Part shown: piece by piece, positions 57,934 through 64,000 of the stretch
How positions within the stretch are numbered: the stretch's first letter is position 1
How the letters are laid out: each line of letters begins with the position of its first letter
NCBI RefSeq assembly: GCF_024763615.1
Contig: NC_077222.1
Span: forward strand, 38,812,001 to 38,876,000
Length of the DNA stretch: 64,000 bases
From: Phlebotomus papatasi
Taxonomy: Eukaryota > Arthropoda > Insecta > Diptera > Psychodidae
Direction of reading: 5' to 3'
Position numbers and translations under genes: made by a program
Notes under the pieces: model-generated
What the model saw: the letters and a program-made list of their open reading frames with translations, nothing else
What the model was told of the DNA's origin: nothing
Databases searched by the model: none

Positions 57934-60051
57934 TCTTGTTAAGGGAATTATTTTACGGAATTGCTTACCTCGTGAGCGGAAGAGAGATCTTATCCTCAGA
58001 TTTGTGACTATTACGCACTCCTTAAATCCCAGACAGTTAATTGTATAGAGGCAATTATTGTACAAAGAACAGCCTGTCCTATTTATACGTCACCGGGTAA
58101 CCAGGAATAATTATGGGGAAAGTCCGGGCATTAGATTTGAAGGGTAATTTAATTTCATATAAATTTAGTTATTTTTGAAAATATCGTTCAAATTTGGGAA
58201 GTGAGAAATGTTATTTCCCTCCAAAGTGTTCGAATTTGGAAGACTTTACTGTACAATTCTTTTTCGACGATTTACATTAATTGCCGCCAGTCCGTTCTAA
58301 ACCGTTTTCCAAGAACGTTTTAAAAAACGTTTAAATCTAACCTCAAAAATTCCAAACCGGTTTTGTGTTGAAGAATCTCTACGGCGTCTACGACAGATTG
58401 CGAATAGAAATTTATTTAAAAATTTAGCCATAATAAAAAATTGAGGTTATATGAAATTCTAACCTCAAAAACGTAATAGATCCCGAACATTTGAAATGGT
58501 TCAGAACTGTTTTGTTAAACCTGCAATAAAAAATGTATTCTAAATTATAAAAGAGCTTATCGATACATTCCACTTGAAATTTTCATGTCATGCCTTGATT
58601 TCAATTTTAAAGGTTAGGTTAGGCATAACCTCAAATTCCACAATAACCCCTTTAGCAAAAATAAGAAAATAAGGCGCAGTATGAATTTTTTTATCAGACT
58701 TTCTAGGTTAGATTTTATCAATCTTTGGGTGAATTCTCCAATTTGAAAAAAATATTTTTCTATATATTTCTTTCGTTATTAATCCCACTAATTCTCTTCT
58801 TCACAATTCTATTTAAATTACACAGAGAATAATAATTAGTATAGAAATTATTTCTTATTTCCTATTTTATGATTTGTGTATATTGTTTTTTTTTGTGTAT
58901 TTGTTAGTGTTTTTTGATATATAATATTTGTAAAATTAAAATAAGAAAAATAAAAAACAAATAAAAATAATATGCAAAAAGTGCTTGTGATTTATGTAAT
59001 AGGTCAGTTCATAAGTTTATATTTCACTTTTCATTTACTTTCTTTCATATAAAATATCATCACAAGATTTCCATTTTCTTTATAAACCTAAATTCATCAA
59101 AAATAAACAGACTACAAATTTTCAGTGAAAAAAAAATGTTAGAAAATTTTCCTGGGTAAATGATCCAGTAGTAATTGTTAGTATATTTAATACTGTAGCG
59201 ATACTAAGAACAAAACTATCATTGTAAATTTTGAATAAAATCCTACGAAAAAAAAATTATAAAAAATGCTATAGAGTTGTTTTGGATTTTTTAAACTTTT
59301 TTCTTTGCTGTTCAAGACACTTTTTTGCATAAAAGCTCGATCTAATTTTATTTTCTTCATAAGAAAAATAAAAAAAAAGGTATCAATGTTGCTGAGAGAA
59401 TTCCTAAAAAGACTGTTAAAAATAAATGTTATATAAGAATTAGAAAATGAAAATATGATTGTAGAGGATGTGTTAATGATAAAAAAAATAATCAATTAAA
59501 ATATAATTTGTTATCCTACCTATTCTACATCTTATTTTTTCAATTTTATATTTTTTTCTCATTTTATATTTCAATATATATCAAGAATATAATATATTTT
59601 TGATGTATTTCTTGCAAATAGAGAAAAATTACACTCTTTCATCTTTTTATTCCTTTTCTCTGTCTCTGTGTTTCTCTCTCTCATCAAAATACAATATATG
59701 TAAATATTCTCTTTAAATAATTTTTTTTAATCCATTTCAAATTCATAATAATAATAATGTGTTTTTATTTTTCTTTATTTATTTTTTTTCATAATACCGC
59801 CATTATTTTACTCCAGTCAGTTTTTTTCCTACCTTTATATTTTGCAAGTAAGTGGCATTTGTAAAAGATCTTCCGATAAATTATACACAAAAATATTATC
59901 CACGCCCCTTTTGCGATATAAACAAATTTTGAAGAAAAAAAAAACGATTTTTTTGGAATGTCAGGAAGAATAATCTTATTAAGAACGAAAAACTCTTAAG
60001 AATCTCATCTAGTTTCAATTTTATCTGTTTTTAAATATTTAATATCCAATT
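57934..60051. other. Unassigned AT-rich DNA
   Basis: No gene recognised. CTAACCTCAAAAA-type phrases recur at 58340, 58461 and 58628, as if from an old repeat. Confidence 0.4.
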
Positions 60052-60280
60052 TAGGATGAAAGGAACACCTATTGACACTTTAAGAACTCGTGTCAAGACT
60101 GATTGACATCCTTTTCTGTACCATTTGGAATACGAAATTCGAACACCTTATCAAAAAACGCAGATTAATGAAAAAAACGTTATATTACTTAGATTTTATT
60201 GGATGCATTAAATAAATTTCAACATTTTGACAAAAGTGTCAATAGGAGTTCCCTGTCGAAGAGGTGTTCCTTTGACCCTA
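60052..60280. mobile_element. MITE family N
   Basis: Ends TAGGATGAAAGGAACACCTA and inverse (AGGTGTTCCTTTGACCCTA); inner arms TTGACACTTT / AAAAGTGTCAAT. Confidence 0.8.
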
Positions 60281-62500
60281 ATTATTTTTAATAATACTTT
60301 TAACCGCTTACTAAAAACTTCTGGTTTTTTTTAAAGATTCTAATTTTGATCACAGAATCTAAAAAAAGGAAATAGTTTTTTGTTGTAAGATACTTGCACT
60401 TAATCCGTGATTATAACCTCAAAAGCATAAAAGTACCGCCCATAAATTAGGCCACGCCCATTTTGATATTTATCAAAAATACGAAAAATGGCTTTATAAC
60501 GTTTTAATGGCAAAGGCGTTCAAACATTTTTTTGTTATATTTGTCCTTTGTCTCATGTCAAATAGAAAGAAAAAAGTTAACCCCAGGAAATGGGCAGCAC
60601 GTAGGCGGTACAAATTGTTTTTTTTTCAAATATTTTGGGGATTTTTTTCCAGATCAATTCCAATTCTAACTCAACTCCTAACCAGATTTTTTCACCTTCC
60701 GCTTTCCGATTTTCACTATTGAATACTTTGAGTTTAACTCAGTAAGCCTAGCATAAAAATCTTTTTCACTGGCCACGCCTTCTTTAAGAAAAATGAAACG
60801 GCAACTTCAGGGTGGTTTTTTTTTTCAAAGCATTCGTTAAATGAGTGTAAAACGTGCGACCCTTTTGACAAGTATCTGGCATCATTTGACAAATATAGGG
60901 CAACGCTAGTATTTCACAACATTGTATTACAAGTCCCAAAAGGGGCGTGGTCAATTTTATTACTGGGAGAATTATCAGGTAGGGTGACGGCATTTATTGT
61001 GGCCTGTCTTTACTTAAGGCTTCTTTGTAAAAAAAAACAGTCATTTTTTGTCATAAAATGATTTCCAAAAACATCAAAATTAAAAATATTTCATGTGTTA
61101 ATATAGCACATAATATTTTTTGGTTCTAGAAATCATTTTCTGACAAAAATTGCTATATTCTACACAAAAAACAATCAAGATCGCCTTTAATGTGCCTTGT
61201 GATATTTGAATATTCGACAATTAAATTTAAAAATACCTTCTGAAAAGGATGTAAACGGAAAAACTTCTAGGGCGGAGTCGCCAAAAAAAAAAACAAACCA
61301 AAAGTAAATAATTTTTTCCGAAAAATCTAATTAATTTTATTCAGATTTAACATTCGCTTCTTTTCTTTTAGTACTTTTTAATTGAAACAATAAATGGGAT
61401 TTATATTTATAGTTTTGTTGATTAGGATTTTTAGGACACGCCCACTTCTAGTTTGTATTATCCCCGCCAAAAAAAAACTATTTGATTATCCAAATATTAT
61501 CAGAACACAAGGAGAAATAAATTCGGTGAAACCATGCCCTTTGACACTCTGTAACCAATTATAAATATCAAGGGGCGTGGCTAACATTTCTTTTTGGGGG
61601 TGGAGCTTAATCAGAAGGCCATCGAAACACCACATTCCTGCAATTTATTTAAGAAAAAATAATTCCGCTGAAGTAAAGCAATGGCGCATTTTTCTGCTTT
61701 CTCAATTTTTTTACAATACATTTTTTCCCTTTTTTCAGTATTTTTTTTTCCACTCGTCACAGGCCTATTGCAGTAATAAAACAAATAATATTCTTTCTTG
61801 GAAAATTTTCACAAAATATTGAATTAAATTACGTATTGTTGATTGTTTATTAATTTCATTCTATTCTCATTTCGTAGAACAATTAAATTAAATGCTTCTA
61901 ACTTCGAAATTCCATTAAAAATCTCTTCTTTGTTTTAGGTAAATATTTTCAATATTGAGTTCAAGTGTTCCATAAGAAAGTGTTTTGTTTTATTTTTGGG
62001 AGAAAATTACTTGTAAAAATTTGTTTGGATTTTCATTTCAAATTCGGTTTTATTATGTTATTATTTATTTCTGTATGTTTTGTGTTGTTTTTTTTTCCTA
62101 GCATTCCTTTCATAAATACTTGTTTGAGCATAGTATAAAAAAAATTGTTTTTTTTTTTAAATAAGAAAAAACTAGTACGTATAAAAGGACTATTTGTAGA
62201 TTTGTGGATGTGTTTCATTAAAACTCTCATTCTTCCTCTCAATTCGTTTCTTCACTTAAATATATTTGCATATTTTTTCTTTTATATTTTCATATAAAAA
62301 TCAGTCAATTTGATATTTTCTTTTTTAACAATGTATTGTTTTTTTTAGTTTTTTTTTCAGTAGGGTTTGGGTTAGTTGGGTTTATTTTTGTAAATAATTT
62401 CTGAAAATTTTAAATTATAGTTAAAAGCTGTTTTTTTTAGTAGTAATATTGGTATAACCAAAAAAAGAACTGTACAAGAGAGTTCGTGTCACGCGTGCCT
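60281..62500. other. AT-rich DNA with a cluster of CCACGCCC boxes
   Basis: CCACGCCC-type boxes or inverses occur at 60452, 60773 (CCACGCCT), 60942, 61436 and 61572, plus 59900 just outside. They stand out in very AT-rich surroundings. No gene: frames at 60507-60722, 60784-60993 and 61577-61822 have no domain. Confidence 0.45.
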
Positions 62501-62502
62501 TT

Positions 62503-62621
62503 TGTCTCATTCACAGGGTCAAAATATTTGATTAAAAATTTTGTCAAGGGAGCTCTTATGATTTTTCTTTTAAATGCAATTTATTTGACAATCAAATATT
62601 TTAATCCTGTGAATTAGACGA
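62503..62621. repeat. Inverted repeat beside the minisatellite
   Basis: GTCTCATTCACAGGGTCAAA and ATATTTGATT pair with AATCAAATATTTTAATCCTG and GAATTAGAC. Confidence 0.65.
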
Positions 62622-62672
62622 AATTCATTTGGTTCAAATATTTCAATGAAAATTTTAAAACTATCTCTCAAA

Positions 62673-63285
62673 AATTTGACATCTGTCAAATATTTATAAT
62701 AATCTGCGATCAATATCATTTTTCAAATATCTGAAATTCATTAAATATTTTTCATCCGTCATATATCTGCAATTTGCAATATACATGACGTCTGTCAAAT
62801 ATCTGCAATTTAAATATTTGTCATCTGTCAAATACCTGCAATTTGCAAAATATTTGTCATTTGTCAAATATCTGCAATTTACAAAATAATTGGAATCTGT
62901 CAAATTTCTGCACTTTGCAAAATATTTGTCATTTGTCAAATATCTGCAATTTGCAAAATATTTGTCTATTGTCAAATTTTTGCATTTCGCAAAATATTTG
63001 TCCTGTGTCAAATATCTTCAATCTACAAAATATTTGTAATCTGTAAAATTTCTGCAATTTGCAAAATGTTTGTCATCTGTCAAATATCTGACTGCAACCT
63101 ACAAAATATTTGACATCTGTCAAATACCCGGATTCTCTTAAATATTTATCATCTTTCAGACATCTGCAATAAGCTAAGTGTTTCTCATCAGGCATTTACC
63201 TTCAATCTGCTAAATATTTGTCATATTTCAAATATTTGATATCTGTCATCTGTCAAATATTTGACACATGTCAAATATTCACCAT
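62673..63285. repeat. 36-bp minisatellite
   Basis: About 17 units of 36 bases made of two related half-units, TGTCAAATATCTGCAATT and TGCAAAATATTTGTCATC. Because 36 is a multiple of three, frames stay open on both strands: 105 residues on the minus strand (62694-63011) with a 12-residue period such as LTNDKYFANCRY, and 67 on the plus strand. I treat these as by-products of the repeat. Confidence 0.9.
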
Positions 63286-64000
63286 TCTCAAAATTTTGTA
63301 AATTTCTATCGACAATTTTCAGTCAAATATTTCAACAATTTGAATTAAGGCATCAGAATAAAATATCCAAGGGCTTGTCCTTCAGATATCACTTGCCATT
63401 TTTTCTCTTACCTTTTCTCAATTTTTTTTTATTATTATATATTCATCCTTAAATATCGTATAAATTTATTAATGTGTCCATTAATCCTAATTTCATTTAA
63501 AAACACAATTTATATAGAGAAAAGAATTTAGCAACTGTTTAAATTATCAAAAATGTAAAAAAAGATAAATTATTTTGGAAAAGTATTTCAGATGAGTCAT
63601 AACTATTAAAAAAAATGAAGTAAACTTTCAATTTAAAAAAATGAAAAGACTATAAATTCATAATTCGTCAGTAAAATCACAAAATGGAATTTAGGCCAAG
63701 AAATTCACCTTTTTCTCTTGTTTTTTTGATCAATTCAAAAATTCATTAATTTTGAAAAGCTAGAAACTCTCTACATTTTTATTTTTTCTCTTAATCCTTT
63801 TCTCCCACAATCTTCGCGTAGATTTCAATTTCTACGAACATTATAAGAAATTATTGCAAGTAAAGAGTTATATGAATTATACTCTTAAAAAAATATTTTT
63901 TTCTCTCCCATCTTTCGCCTCAATTCACGCATTTATATTCATATCTTTTTAATTTTTTTTTCTTCTTCATTGTATCATTCAAAAAAATCTTGTTGATTCC
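63286..64000. other. Unassigned AT-rich DNA
   Basis: No feature recognised up to the window edge. Confidence 0.4.

Noticed and set aside
56645..58252. Possible large element bounded by CAGTAGTCTCTC and TTTACTGT
   Set aside because: The ends match too poorly and the interior contains unrelated repeats.
62843..63046. Plus-strand NICNLQNIC-type repeat protein
   Set aside because: By-product of the 36-bp minisatellite.
1..64000. CRISPR arrays, operons or other prokaryotic features
   Set aside because: The sequence is plainly eukaryotic; the regular repeats are minisatellites or MITEs.

Overview
The window is AT-rich eukaryotic DNA, about one third G+C by eye. It has short GT-AG introns, almost no long reading frames and a very high density of small inverted-repeat transposons. 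The one host gene I recognise is the first coding exon of a hedgehog gene (hh), on the minus strand at 13342-13656. Its protein resembles dipteran hedgehogs. With the AT-richness and the TA-flanked mini-elements this points to an insect, most likely a nematoceran fly (sand-fly- or mosquito-like). The species is an inference.

Layout. Positions 1-13341 lie downstream of hh exon 1 and read as hh intron 1; exon 2 was not found, so the intron probably leaves the window on the left. Positions 13657-64000 are upstream of hh: first a GATC-rich stretch (13.66-15.92 kb), then about 48 kb of mostly non-coding DNA. I found no second host gene.

Mobile elements fill much of the window. There are two copies of a pogo-like transposon X (4895-7778 and 30139-33067), each split by a different younger element (Y at 5840-7623, Z2 at 30695-32336). 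A second pogo-like family (Z) is at 27058-28177 and 30695-32336. An unassigned 2.5 kb terminal-inverted-repeat element, W (34683-37190), carries a small spliced gene whose three introns (61, 66 and 112 bp) can be read from the sequence. Three decayed LINE fragments lie at 37.99-39.29, 43.43-44.0 and 49.55-49.71 kb. At least ten MITE or fold-back families account for most of the rest.

The most notable points are the spliced gene inside W, a repeated composite motif that pairs a Runx-like site with a Hairy/E(spl)-like site upstream of hh, hammerhead-ribozyme-like cores in several fold-back repeats, and a shared TAGGGG terminus on unrelated TA-flanked elements. Between the repeats are a few patches of more even base composition that I could not assign to a gene or repeat; they are the natural places to look for hh enhancers.
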